From Actinomadura luzonensis (GTDB lineage Bacteria; Actinomycetota; Actinomycetes; Streptosporangiales; Streptosporangiaceae), in NCBI RefSeq assembly GCF_022664455.2, contig NZ_JAKRKC020000002.1, positions 2,666,001-2,730,000 of the forward strand: a DNA stretch of 64,000 nt. The letters are read 5' to 3'. Both the position numbers and the translations under genes were made by a program. Under the pieces are notes generated by a model. That model was not told the origin of the DNA. It saw only the letters and a list, made by a program, of their open reading frames with translations, and made no database searches. This document shows positions 49,741 through 57,064 of the stretch, piece after piece (position 1 is the stretch's first letter; the number at the start of each line of letters is the position of its first letter).

Positions 49741-50244
49741 TCAGGAGAGGACTGCCCAGACGATCTTTCCGTGGGGCGCGAGGGCTGACCAGCCCCAGCG
49801 GAGACTGAGCGATTCGACGATGTGGAGTCCGAGGCCGCCGGTGTCAAGGGGGCCAGGGTATCGCAGCACCGGCACCGAGGAGCCGGGATCGGTGAAGGCG
49901 CTGGTCACCAGGGGTCCCCGGCGGACCAGGGACATGTGGACGGGGCACGGCCGGCGCGGCTCCGACAGGCGCAGGCCGTGCCGCAGGGCGTTGGTCGCCA
50001 GCTCCGAGACGACCAGCTCCATGTTCTCGGCGAGCTCGGCGAGCCCCCACCCGGCCAGGGCGCCGGCGGTGAAGCTGCGCGCGGAGTGGACCGAGGCGGG
50101 AGTGGGCGGGAGCACGAACGTGGCGCTCGCGGACGGGCCGGGGCCCAGCAGGTCGCGAGCCGCCTCCGGCCACCAGCCGACCGGGGGCCACCAATCGAAC
50201 GTGGTCCACTGGCTGGGTGCCGTGGTGGATTGCACGTAGATCAT
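49741..50244 (-). CDS. ATP-binding protein (HATPase, RsbW-like anti-sigma factor type)
   Basis: 167 residues. Seen: FVLPPTPASVHSARSFTAGA, the N box ENMELVVSELATNALRHGLR, a D-P-G-S-x-x-P segment and G-box DTGGLGLHIVESLSLRWGW. These are the marks of the small GHKL ATPases that accompany XRE/DUF397 genes in streptomycetes and relatives. It may bind or phosphorylate a sigma factor or antagonist. Divergent from the XRE gene over a TGCACGTGCA-rich promoter. Role in development inferred from family knowledge. Confidence 0.85.
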   Translation of the reverse strand: MIYVQSTTAPSQWTTFDWWPPVGWWPEAARDLLGPGPSASATFVLPPTPASVHSARSFTAGALAGWGLAELAENMELVVSELATNALRHGLRLSEPRRPCPVHMSLVRRGPLVTSAFTDPGSSVPVLRYPGPLDTGGLGLHIVESLSLRWGWSALAPHGKIVWAVLS

Positions 50245-50304
50245 TCTGCGCCAAACTCTCGTGCAGGTGCAAGAGCGAATGCACGTGCAGACAGGACGTG
50301 CAAG
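50229..50304. promoter_or_regulatory. Cluster of TGCACGT/CGTGCA repeats between ATPase and XRE genes
   Basis: Within 76 bases there are copies at about 50231 (TGCACGT), 50260 (CGTGCA), 50267 (GTGCAAG), a perfect palindrome TGCACGTGCA at 50280-50289, and 50297 (CGTGCAAG). They sit exactly in the divergent promoter. The simplest view is a binding array for the XRE protein next door. Confidence 0.55.
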
Positions 50305-50421
50305 CGCTACGGTTGCCCCCAAAAGGTCAATGAGGGGGAAAGGGGATCTTGTCCGCGGCCCATGATCTTTCGGCCGTGAAGTGACAGACTGTGTCGCAAG
50401 GAAACGACCAAGGAGCAGCAC

Positions 50422-51288
50422 GTGTCCATTGATCCGCCCGGTTCCGGTTCGACCGTTCGGCGCATCATGCTGGGGGCGAGTCTCAGGCGCCTGCGTGAGG
50501 CCAGCGGGCTCGACCGTGCACAGGCCGGATTCCACATCCGGGCCTCCGAGTCCAAGATCAGCCGTATGGAGCTCGGGCGCGTCGGTTTCAAGACACGTGA
50601 CGTGGAAGACCTGCTCACCCTGTACGGCGTCGTCGACGATGCCGAACGCCGGGCCCTGCTCGAGATGGTCCGCGAGGCCAACACCCCCGGGTGGTGGCAC
50701 AAGTACTCCGCCGAGCTGCCCTCGTGGTTCACGACGTACGTGGGCCTGGAGGAGGCCGCGAGCGTGATCCGCACCTATGAGGTGCAGTTCGTGCCGGGCC
50801 TGCTGCAGACGGCCTCGTACGCGCGGTCGGTCTACGAGCTGGGCAACCCTGACGCGGGTTCGGATCGGATCGAACGCCGCGTGCACATGCGCATGCAGCG
50901 CCAGGAGCGCTTCACCCAGAAGGACGGCCCCAGGCTTTGGGCGGTCATCGACGAGGCGGCGCTCATGCGGACCATCGGCGGGCGGGAGGTCATGCGCGAG
51001 CAGCTCCAGCATCTGCTGGAGGTCGCTGCCCTGCCCAACATCACCATTCAGGTGATGCCCTTCAGGTACGGCAAGCACGCCGCCGAAGGGGGTGCGTTCA
51101 GCATCTTGCGGTTTCCCGAGTCCGACTTGTCGGACGTTGTCTACGTCGAGCAGCTCTGGGGTGCCCTGTACCTGGACAAACGTGAGGACATCGATCCGTA
51201 CCTCACGGCCATGGAGCAGTTGTGCGTGGAGAGCACCACGCCAGGGGGCACCGTCGAGCTCATCGGCGGTCTTCTCAGAAAGATGTAG
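50422..51288 (+). CDS. XRE-type regulator with DUF5753 (Scr1 family)
   Basis: 288 residues from a GTG. Seen: N-terminal HTH_31 region LGASLRRLREASGLDRAQAG and ASESKISRMELGRVGFKTRD; then DUF5753 with YVGLEEAASVIRTYEVQFVP, GLLQTASYARSV, RQERFTQKDGPRLWAVIDEA and NITIQVMPFRYGKHAAEGGA. Actinomycetes carry many such genes next to a DUF397 gene and a GHKL ATPase; in Streptomyces some members (the whiJ/bldB-type loci) affect development and antibiotic onset. Followed directly by DUF397 at 51289. Confidence 0.9.
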   Translation: MSIDPPGSGSTVRRIMLGASLRRLREASGLDRAQAGFHIRASESKISRMELGRVGFKTRDVEDLLTLYGVVDDAERRALLEMVREANTPGWWHKYSAELPSWFTTYVGLEEAASVIRTYEVQFVPGLLQTASYARSVYELGNPDAGSDRIERRVHMRMQRQERFTQKDGPRLWAVIDEAALMRTIGGREVMREQLQHLLEVAALPNITIQVMPFRYGKHAAEGGAFSILRFPESDLSDVVYVEQLWGALYLDKREDIDPYLTAMEQLCVESTTPGGTVELIGGLLRKM

Positions 51289-51525
51289 ATGAACCAGACC
51301 TACAACGGCATGCCCGCGACCGACCTGACCCATGTCGCGTGGCGCAAGAGCCGCTACAGCAACTCGCAGGGCAACTGCGTCGAGCTCGCGGAGCTTCCCG
51401 ACGGCGGGATCGCGGTGCGCAACTCCCGCTTCCCGGACGGCCCTGCGCTCATCTATACCCGCGACGAGATCCGGGCCCTGGTGCTCGGGGTCAAGGACGG
51501 GGAGTTCGACGGCCTGCTCGTTTAA
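51289..51525 (+). CDS. DUF397 domain protein
   Basis: 78 residues, ATG directly after the XRE stop codon. Seen: VAWRKSRYSNSQGNCVELAE, LPDGGIAVRNSRFPDGPALI and the C-terminal EIRALVLGVKDGEFDGLLV, the full PF04149 pattern. Such proteins are thought to bind and control the partner XRE/DUF5753 protein. A GC-rich hairpin follows. Confidence 0.92.
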   Translation: MNQTYNGMPATDLTHVAWRKSRYSNSQGNCVELAELPDGGIAVRNSRFPDGPALIYTRDEIRALVLGVKDGEFDGLLV

Positions 51526-51540
51526 CACGCTGTTAACCTC

Positions 51541-51569
51541 CGGCGCGCCCGCTTAACGGCGGCGCGCCG
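51541..51569 (+). terminator. Hairpin after the DUF397 gene
   Basis: CGGCGCGCC (51541-51549) pairs with GGCGCGCCG (51561-51569) over an 11-base loop, 16 bases after the DUF397 stop. No T run. Terminator role by position. Confidence 0.5.
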
Positions 51570-51613
51570 ACGGCGTAACCGCCCGGCCTCGTCGTTCGGC
51601 CAGGATTCACGTC

Positions 51614-51871
51614 ATGCTCGACCAGATGACGCTGTATCCGATCGCCGACGACGTGTTGTTCGCACCGGGCGGCAAGGTCGTGATCCGCACGTACGGGGTC
51701 GCGCCCGCCACCACGGGCGCCTCCGTCTCCTACCGGACATGGGTGACCGGCATCCGCGACCAGCCCCGCTACTGGCACTGGGGCCACTTCGAGGACGCCA
51801 CCTCGGGGCACCGCCGGGTGCTGGAGTGGCTCACCGGCCGGGGGCCGCAGCCTTCCCAAGCGCTGGCCTGA
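51614..51871 (+). CDS. Hypothetical protein
   Basis: 85 residues. Seen: MLDQMTLYPIADDVLFAPGG, a strand-rich middle with TTGASVSYRTWVTGIRDQPR, then YWHWGHFEDATSGHRRVLEW. The high share of Trp, Tyr and His in the second half is unusual for a shadow ORF. It has no signal peptide or membrane segment. No family recognised. It lies alone between the DUF397 unit and a NIPSNAP-like gene. Confidence 0.55.
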   Translation: MLDQMTLYPIADDVLFAPGGKVVIRTYGVAPATTGASVSYRTWVTGIRDQPRYWHWGHFEDATSGHRRVLEWLTGRGPQPSQALA

Positions 51872-51885
51872 TCGCTATTCTCGGG

Positions 51886-51901
51886 CCAAGCAACCGCTTG
51901 G
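51886..51901. promoter_or_regulatory. CCAAGC-N4-GCTTGG palindrome upstream of the 51915 gene
   Basis: CCAAGCAACCGCTTGG is a six-base inverted repeat around four bases, ending 13 bases before the GTG of the next gene and adjoining its AGAGGAGG ribosome-binding site. It resembles the ACCAAGCGCTTG sites at 56931 and 57030, so one TetR-type regulator outside the window might control several units. Confidence 0.4.
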
Positions 51902-51914
51902 TAGAGGAGGCGTC

Positions 51915-52673
51915 GTGCGGCGCGCGATCCACCTGCTCGAAGAGGTCGACTTCCGGCCCATGAACTCCCGCCGGCCACTGGAGTACCTGACCTGGCTGAC
52001 GGCGTACAAGCGCGAGGACCGCGAGCGCGCCGCCCCCGAGCTCACCTCGGGCACCTCCATCAGGTCGCGCGAGATCGACCTCGTCGGCGCCTTCTACGCC
52101 GTCGGCATCACCGGCCACCCGCAGTTCAAGGCGGTCACGCTCTGGGACTGCCACGGCGGCTGGGACGGCGGCTGGCGGCAGATGATGGAGATCTACCGCG
52201 GGGTGGACGAGCGGCTGTTCCTGTCCGACATCGACGACGTGCGCTTCTCCGCCTTCTCCCGCCCGCTCGGGGCCGCGCCCGGCTGCCCGCCGCTCGCCGC
52301 GGCGCCCGCCGCCGAGCTGTTCCTGTTCGAGAGCGCCCGCGTCCGGCCCGGCGCCGCGCTCGACTACCTCGCCGCCGTGCGCGCCGAGCGCGCCCCGCTG
52401 CTGGCCGAGCACGGGCACACCCTCGTCGGCCTGTACGAGGTGCTCTTCTGCGACACCGAGGCGGTCACCGTCTGGGCCGTCTCGCTCGACGACCACCTCG
52501 CCACCCAGCGGGCCCGCGACGCCGCCCTCGGCCTCGACGACGAGGTGACCCCCGACGCCCGGCTGCTCGGCTGGGCGAAACGCGCCCGCGACTATCTCGA
52601 CGGCCCCTGGCGTGAGACGCTGCTGGCACCGTTCCCCGGCTGCCGCCTGGCGCCCGGGAGCCCGCCGGGCTAG
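51915..52673 (+). CDS. NIPSNAP-like protein, uncharacterised
   Basis: 252 residues from a GTG with GAGGAGG upstream. The first half (RRPLEYLTWLTAYKREDRER) resembles parts seen in actinobacterial proteins of unknown function; the second half (LFLFESARVRPGAALDYLAA to LYEVLFCDTEAVTVWAVS) has the repeat pattern of dimeric alpha/beta barrel NIPSNAP domains. No metal or cofactor motif was recognised. A palindrome lies in its promoter. Function unknown; the domain call is moderate. Confidence 0.65.
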   Translation: MRRAIHLLEEVDFRPMNSRRPLEYLTWLTAYKREDRERAAPELTSGTSIRSREIDLVGAFYAVGITGHPQFKAVTLWDCHGGWDGGWRQMMEIYRGVDERLFLSDIDDVRFSAFSRPLGAAPGCPPLAAAPAAELFLFESARVRPGAALDYLAAVRAERAPLLAEHGHTLVGLYEVLFCDTEAVTVWAVSLDDHLATQRARDAALGLDDEVTPDARLLGWAKRARDYLDGPWRETLLAPFPGCRLAPGSPPG

Positions 52674-52693
52674 CGTCGGTCGCGGAGGTGGCC

Positions 52694-53575
52694 ATGACGG
52701 ACGCGTACCTCTTCGACGGGCAGACCGCCGACGACCACGTCGCCGGATGCCCGCACTGCAGCGCGGCGATCGCGCTGCTGCGCCGGCCGGAGCCGGCGCT
52801 CGCGCCCCCGCCCACGCTGCGCGAGGCGGTGCTGTCCAAGGCGCGCCGCCGCCGCACCCCCGCCGCGCTCGGGGTGGCCACCGTCACGGTGCCCTACGCC
52901 GAGCAGGTGGCGCTCATGGACGACCTGCTCGGCGACCTGCGGGGCGAGCAGTGGGACGCGCCGGTGCCGAAGCACGGCACCGTCGCCGGCCTCATGGCGC
53001 ACCTGACCGCCAACGACGCCGCGATCGCCCGCTTCGTCGGCGCCCCCGCCTGCGCCGGCACGGGCCCGCACCGGCGGTGGCGGGAGCAGGCCGGCGCGCT
53101 GCTCGAACGCGTCTCGGCCGGCAGCGAGGTGCTGCTCGGCGTCGAGGTGGCGCTGGCCGGCGTCCGGCCCGCCCGCGCGCCGCTGCGCCAGGCCCTCGTG
53201 CAGCGCACGTTCGAGACCTGGACGCACGCCGACGACATCAGGGCCGCCACCGGCCGCGCCAGGGCCGCGCCGCGCGCCGCGCACGTGCACCTGATCGCCG
53301 AGTTCGGGCTGGCGCTGCTGCCCCGCGCGCTCAAGGGGCCGCGCCGCGACGTCTCCGCGACCGTCGTGCTCACCGGCCCCGGCGGCGGCACCTGGACCAT
53401 CCCGCTCTCGCGCGCCTCCGACCACGTGGCCGTGCTCGTCTCGGCCGACGCCGTCGACTTCTGCCGGCTGGTGGCCGGGCGGTGGCCGCCGGAGGCGTTC
53501 CCGTACGCGGCCGAGGGCGACGCCGCGCTCGCCCGCGAACTGCTGCACGCCGCCTCCACCCTCGGCTGCGACTGA
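52694..53575 (+). CDS. Zinc-finger (ZAS-like) / maleylpyruvate isomerase N-terminal domain fusion
   Basis: 293 residues. The first 40 carry H-x3-C-x2-C (DDHVAGCPHCSAAIALLRR), as in zinc-binding anti-sigma factors. The rest is an MDMPI-type DinB-like fold: LMDDLLGDLRGEQWDAPVPK, GTVAGLMAHLTANDAAIARF, TFETWTHADDIRAATGR with its metal His, and a C-terminal MDMPI_C-like part. Such fusions occur with ECF sigma genes and are thought to sense low-molecular-weight thiols. ATG 52694 has GGAGG five bases upstream. A short sigma-like gene follows. Confidence 0.8.
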   Translation: MTDAYLFDGQTADDHVAGCPHCSAAIALLRRPEPALAPPPTLREAVLSKARRRRTPAALGVATVTVPYAEQVALMDDLLGDLRGEQWDAPVPKHGTVAGLMAHLTANDAAIARFVGAPACAGTGPHRRWREQAGALLERVSAGSEVLLGVEVALAGVRPARAPLRQALVQRTFETWTHADDIRAATGRARAAPRAAHVHLIAEFGLALLPRALKGPRRDVSATVVLTGPGGGTWTIPLSRASDHVAVLVSADAVDFCRLVAGRWPPEAFPYAAEGDAALARELLHAASTLGCD

Positions 53576-53633
53576 TGCGGCCGCGACCGACGAGGCCGCG
53601 ACCCCTGCGGCCGCCACTGACGAGGAGATGCCG

Positions 53634-53900
53634 ATGAGCGACGGCGACCTGCGCGCCCGCCTGGCCGCCGGCGACCTCGACGCGCTGGCCGGCGCCTACG
53701 ACGAGCACGGCGCGCACGTGTACGGCGTCGCGCTGACCGTCACCGGCAGCCGCGAGCACGCCGAGGAGGTCACCCAGGACGTGTTCGTCTCCCTCTGGGA
53801 GCAGCCGCTGTCCTACGACCCCCGGCTCGGCTCGCTGCGCGGCTGGCTGGTCGGCCGGGCCCTGCACGAGTCGGCGCTGCGCGTCAAGGTGGGCGGCTGA
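53634..53900 (+). CDS. Region-2-only ECF sigma-like protein
   Basis: 88 residues from ATG 53634 (GAGGAG six bases upstream; an ATG at 53628 is less well placed). Seen: LRARLAAGDLDALAGAYDEH, YGVALTVTGSREHAEEVTQD and VFVSLWEQPLSYDPRLGSLR-GWL, all of sigma-70 region 2 including the -10 contact helix. Region 4 is absent: the gene stops after ALRVKVGG and the convergent phosphatase gene begins. It is either a truncated sigma factor or a specialised partner of the zinc-finger fusion protein upstream. Confidence 0.75.
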   Translation: MSDGDLRARLAAGDLDALAGAYDEHGAHVYGVALTVTGSREHAEEVTQDVFVSLWEQPLSYDPRLGSLRGWLVGRALHESALRVKVGG

Positions 53901-53904
53901 CCGC

Positions 53905-53944
53905 TCACACCGGCGCGTTCCAGGTCACACCGGCGCGTTCCAGG
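53905..53944. repeat. 20-base tandem duplication at the end of the phosphatase gene
   Basis: TCACACCGGCGCGTTCCAGG occurs twice in direct succession (53905-53924 and 53925-53944). The unit encodes the last codons W-N-A-P-V-stop of the minus-strand phosphatase gene, so a spare 3' end lies just after the stop. Confidence 0.9.
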
Positions 53945-54506
53945 CCAGCAGCACCGGCACGGCGTGCTCGTAGCCGAGCCGCGAGTACGTGCCGGTGTCC
54001 AGCTTGAGCAGCCGGCCCTCCTCCGGGCCCAGCCCGAGCCAGCGGGCGGCGAGCACGCGCAGGAAGTGGCCGTGCGCGACCAGCGCCACCCGGCCCTCCG
54101 CCGCCCGCGCCCGCTCGATCACCCGGTCGGCGCGGGCGGCCACCTCGGCCGCGCTCTCGCCGGGGTGCTCGGCGTCGCCCGGGATCACGCCGTCGCGCCA
54201 CAGGTACCAGCCGGGGCGGGTCTCCTGGATGCGCGGGGTGGTGATGCCCTCGTAGCCGCCGTAGTCCCACTCCCACAGGTCGGGGTCCACCTCGTAGCCC
54301 GTCAGCCCGGCCAGGTCGGCGGTGCAGCGCGCCCGCCGCGCGGGGGAGACCAGCACCAGGCCGAAGTCCCGCTCCTTGACCAGCGGCGCGAGCGCCCTCG
54401 CCTGCTCCTCGCCGTGCTCCGTCAAAGGCAGGTCGGTGCGCCCGGTGTGCTTGCCCGCCTTGCTCCACTCGGTCTCACCGTGCCGGAGCAGCAGCATCTC
54501 GTCCAT
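53925..54506 (-). CDS. Histidine phosphatase family protein (phosphoglycerate-mutase-like)
   Basis: 193 residues. Seen: MLLLRHGETEWSKAGKHTGR (phospho-accepting His in R-H-G), TDLPLTEHGEEQARAL, VLVSPARRARCTADLAG, WEWDYGGYEGITTPRI (acid residue) and VALVAHGHFLRVLAARWLGL (second His). Complete catalytic set; typical of acid phosphatase-like members in actinobacteria. Start at 54506 fits the family; an ATG at 54518 is possible. Divergent from the quinone oxidoreductase. Confidence 0.9.
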   Translation of the reverse strand: MDEMLLLRHGETEWSKAGKHTGRTDLPLTEHGEEQARALAPLVKERDFGLVLVSPARRARCTADLAGLTGYEVDPDLWEWDYGGYEGITTPRIQETRPGWYLWRDGVIPGDAEHPGESAAEVAARADRVIERARAAEGRVALVAHGHFLRVLAARWLGLGPEEGRLLKLDTGTYSRLGYEHAVPVLLAWNAPV

Positions 54507-54527
54507 GGTCCCCATCATTCCGGACGC

Positions 54528-54558
54528 TTGACCTCAACCTTGCTTGAGGGAGCAGGGT
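54528..54558 (+). promoter_or_regulatory. SoxR/MerR-type promoter of the quinone oxidoreductase gene
   Basis: TTGACC (54528-54533), 19-base spacer, CAGGGT (54553-54558), six bases, ATG. The spacer palindrome ACCTCAACCTTGCTTGAGGG differs from the one at 34891-34910 at only three positions, and the distance to ATG is identical. In Streptomyces coelicolor SoxR is known to switch on a small set of oxidoreductase genes, including a quinone oxidoreductase, which supports the reading. Confidence 0.75.
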
Positions 54559-54564
54559 GGGCGC

Positions 54565-55533
54565 ATGGACGTGATCAGACTGCACGCGTACGGACCCGCC
54601 GCGAACCTCCGCCTGGAGACCCTGCCCGACCCCGTGCCCGGACCTGGCGAGGTGCGCGTCGCCGTGCGCGCGGCCGGGGTGCACTTCATCGAGACCCTGC
54701 TGCGCCAGGGGCGGGCGGTGGGGCCGCATCCCGCGCCCGCGCTGCCCGCCGTGTTCGGCTCCGAGGTGGCGGGCGTGGTGGAGGCGGTGGGCGAGGGCGT
54801 GCCCGCCGGGCTGGCGGGCCGCCGCGTGGTGACGGGCGCGGCGAGCTCCGGCGGCTACGCCTCGCGCGCCGTGGCCCCCGCCGGCTCGCTGACGGAGCTG
54901 CCCGGGCACGTGGACGACGGCGTGGCCGTGGCGATGGTCACCACCGGCGCGACCACGTTCGGCCTGCTGGAGCTGGCCCCCGTCGGGCCCGGTGACGTGG
55001 TGCTGGCCATGGCGGCGGCCGGCGGCGTCGGTTCGCTGCTCGTGCAGTACGCCCGCCGCGCCGGCGCGACCGTGGTCGGCGCGGCCGGCGGGCCCGCCAA
55101 AGCCGCGCGGGCCGCCGAGCTGGGGGCGGGCCTCGCCGTGGACTACCGGGAGGCGGGCTGGGACAAGCGGGTGCGCGAGGCGGCCGGCGAGGTCACCGTG
55201 GTCTTCGACGGGGTGGGCGGCGAGCTGGGGCGGGCCGCGTACGGGCTGCTCGGGCGGGGCGGGCGGCACGTGGTGTTCGGCTCGGCGGCGGGGGAGTGGT
55301 TCTTCCCCGACGCCGGGGAGGCGGCGGCGCGGGAGGTCGCCGTGCTCGACGGCATCGGCCACCTGCTGGGCCGCGACGGCGGCACGGCCGACCTGCGGGC
55401 CCGGGCCCTGGAGGCGGCGGCCGAGGGGTGGCTGACGCCGCTGGTGCAGGCGTTCCCGCTGGCCGCCGCGGCCGCCGCGCACGCGGCCCTGGAGAGCAGG
55501 GACACCATGGGCAAGGTCGTCCTGGTGCCGTGA
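54565..55533 (+). CDS. Zinc-type NADPH:quinone oxidoreductase (MDR family)
   Basis: 322 residues. Seen: GEVRVAVRAAGVHFIETLLR in the catalytic domain, FGSEVAGVVEAVGEGVPAG, MVTTGATTFGLLELAPVGPG, the NADPH fold AAAGGVGSLLVQYARRAGAT and VVFDGVGGELGRAAYGLLGR. Zinc-ligand cysteines are absent, as in the QOR branch. ATG 54565 lies six bases after the -10 box, so the mRNA is probably leaderless. Likely role: reduction of redox-cycling quinones, induced by SoxR. Confidence 0.88.
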   Translation: MDVIRLHAYGPAANLRLETLPDPVPGPGEVRVAVRAAGVHFIETLLRQGRAVGPHPAPALPAVFGSEVAGVVEAVGEGVPAGLAGRRVVTGAASSGGYASRAVAPAGSLTELPGHVDDGVAVAMVTTGATTFGLLELAPVGPGDVVLAMAAAGGVGSLLVQYARRAGATVVGAAGGPAKAARAAELGAGLAVDYREAGWDKRVREAAGEVTVVFDGVGGELGRAAYGLLGRGGRHVVFGSAAGEWFFPDAGEAAAREVAVLDGIGHLLGRDGGTADLRARALEAAAEGWLTPLVQAFPLAAAAAAHAALESRDTMGKVVLVP

Positions 55534-55659
55534 CGCGGTCGCCTGTCCTCACGGTGTGATTGTTGTGGCAGGACGGACAGGGAAGCAGTCATCGACACTT
55601 ACAGTGATTAATCAAATACTCATCGTGACAGTCGTTCCTTTGAGAGAGGAAAACCCTCC

Positions 55660-55968
55660 ATGCCGACTGCACGCATCGCCGCCGGACGCACTCCGGCCGG
55701 TCAGGGGTGGCAGCCCTACGGACCCAACGGCATCTACCTCGACGTCGACACCAGCGACGCCCGCTTCAGCGGCTCGCCCGTCTACGTCACCTCCATCGGC
55801 AGCACCGGCGGCACCCAGTGGGGGCTGGTCGGCCCCAGTGCCGTCTACGACGCCACCGGCACCAAGTTCCGCGTCTACGTCCAGTGGAAGGACGGCAGGC
55901 CGCTGGCGCCCGCCCATGCCCAGCAGTACGGCTGGTACATCAACTGGATCGGCTACGACAACCCCTGA
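55660..55968 (+). CDS. Small hypothetical protein, beta-rich
   Basis: 102 residues. Seen: GWQPYGPNGIYLDVDTSDAR, FSGSPVYVTSIGSTGGTQWG, FRVYVQWKDGRPL and QQYGWYINWIGYDNP. The aromatic, strand-rich composition without cysteines suggests a small lectin- or coat-like beta fold, perhaps secreted without a classical signal. The preceding 126 bases are unusually AT-rich for this genome and contain a palindrome TGATTAATCA (55605-55614), which suggests its own regulated promoter. Not recognised as a named family. Confidence 0.6.
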   Translation: MPTARIAAGRTPAGQGWQPYGPNGIYLDVDTSDARFSGSPVYVTSIGSTGGTQWGLVGPSAVYDATGTKFRVYVQWKDGRPLAPAHAQQYGWYINWIGYDNP

Positions 55969-56001
55969 CGGGGGCGGGCCCGGCCGGTCCGCCGGCCGGG
56001 C

Positions 56002-56913
56002 TCAGGTGGTGGCCAGCTCCTCGGCGACGGGGGCGAAGGCGGGCAGGTCGCGCTCGTGGTGGACGACGAAGCAGGAGACGTCGTGCTCGTCCCGCCAGTG
56101 GCGCAGGGTGTCGGCGAGGTCGCGGCGGGTGCCGAGCAGCACCTGCGGCGTGCCGTCCAGGGCGGCGGTGTCGGCCGCGCTCCAGCTCTCCTCCGCCTTC
56201 CGCTCGCCCACCTGCATGACGCTCGTGCCCAGCTCCAGGCGGTCGTAGCGGTCGCCGGCGGCGGCTCGCACGTGGCGCAGCTTGGCGAGGAACGCCGCCC
56301 GGCCGCCGTCGCCGGGCTCGGGGCCGGTGCCGTCGGCACGCACCCTGGGGCCGATGTTCACCACGTCGGCCTGCTCGGCGGCGAGGCGCAGCAGGCGCGG
56401 GCCGCCGCCGCCGAGCAGCAGCGGCGGGTGGGGGCGCTGCACCGGCTTGGGCCGCTGGTCCAGCCCGTCGAGGCGGTAGTGCCGGCCGGCGAAGTGGCAC
56501 GGGCCGTCCGCCCAGAGCCCCTTGAGCACGGCGATCGCCTCGGCCAGCCGTTCCAGGCGCACGCCGGGCGGCTCCAGCGGCAGCCCGGCCCCGGCGTAGT
56601 CGGCCGCCATCCAGCCGGTGCCGAGCCCGACCTCCAGCCGCCCGCCGGACAGCAGGTCCAGGGTGGCCGCCTCCTTGGCCAGCACGGCGGGGTGGCGGAA
56701 GTCGTTGGCGAGGACCAGCGTGCCGACGCGCAGCCGCTCGGTGGCGCAGGCGGCGGCGGTCAGGGCGGCGAACGGCGCGAAGCGGTGCCCGGCCAGGTGG
56801 TCGGGCACCAGCAGCAGGCCGAACCCGGACGCCTCCAGCCATCGCGCCTTCTCGGCCCACGCCTTGCCGGAGTCCGCCTCGCGGAGCACCGCCCCGAACC
56901 TGAACGGCCGCAT
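56002..56913 (-). CDS. LLM class F420-dependent oxidoreductase
   Basis: 303-residue luciferase-like TIM barrel of the TIGR03621 type. Seen: FGLLLVPDHLAGHRFAPFAA, RLRVGTLVLANDFRHPAVLA, KEAATLDLLSGGRLEVGLGT and GWMAADYAGAGLPLEPPGVR, the latter block being characteristic of the F420-binding group. GAGGAGG five bases before ATG 56913. Divergent from the PhyH-P450 operon with CAAGCGCTTG operators in the gap, so probably part of the same pathway. Confidence 0.87.
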   Translation of the reverse strand: MRPFRFGAVLREADSGKAWAEKARWLEASGFGLLLVPDHLAGHRFAPFAALTAAACATERLRVGTLVLANDFRHPAVLAKEAATLDLLSGGRLEVGLGTGWMAADYAGAGLPLEPPGVRLERLAEAIAVLKGLWADGPCHFAGRHYRLDGLDQRPKPVQRPHPPLLLGGGGPRLLRLAAEQADVVNIGPRVRADGTGPEPGDGGRAAFLAKLRHVRAAAGDRYDRLELGTSVMQVGERKAEESWSAADTAALDGTPQVLLGTRRDLADTLRHWRDEHDVSCFVVHHERDLPAFAPVAEELATT

Positions 56914-56932
56914 CGGCCCCTCCTCGCTTGAC

Positions 56933-57041
56933 CAAGCGCTTGTCCGCCAGACTCTAATCCCTGGGCAGCGCCAGGGCCATGCCGCCGGCCGCGGGGGGGC
57001 GGGAGTGCGGGGCACGCAAATCGTCTCTTACCAAGCGCTTG
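56933..57041. promoter_or_regulatory. Two ACCAAGCGCTTG operators in a divergent promoter
   Basis: CAAGCGCTTG, a perfect palindrome preceded by AC, occurs at 56933-56942 (20 bases upstream of the LLM gene) and at 57032-57041 (24 bases upstream of the PhyH gene). TetR proteins often bind such sites. No candidate regulator is adjacent, so control must come from elsewhere. Confidence 0.65.
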
Positions 57042-57064
57042 CTTTAGGTGCGAGACTGGGGCGC

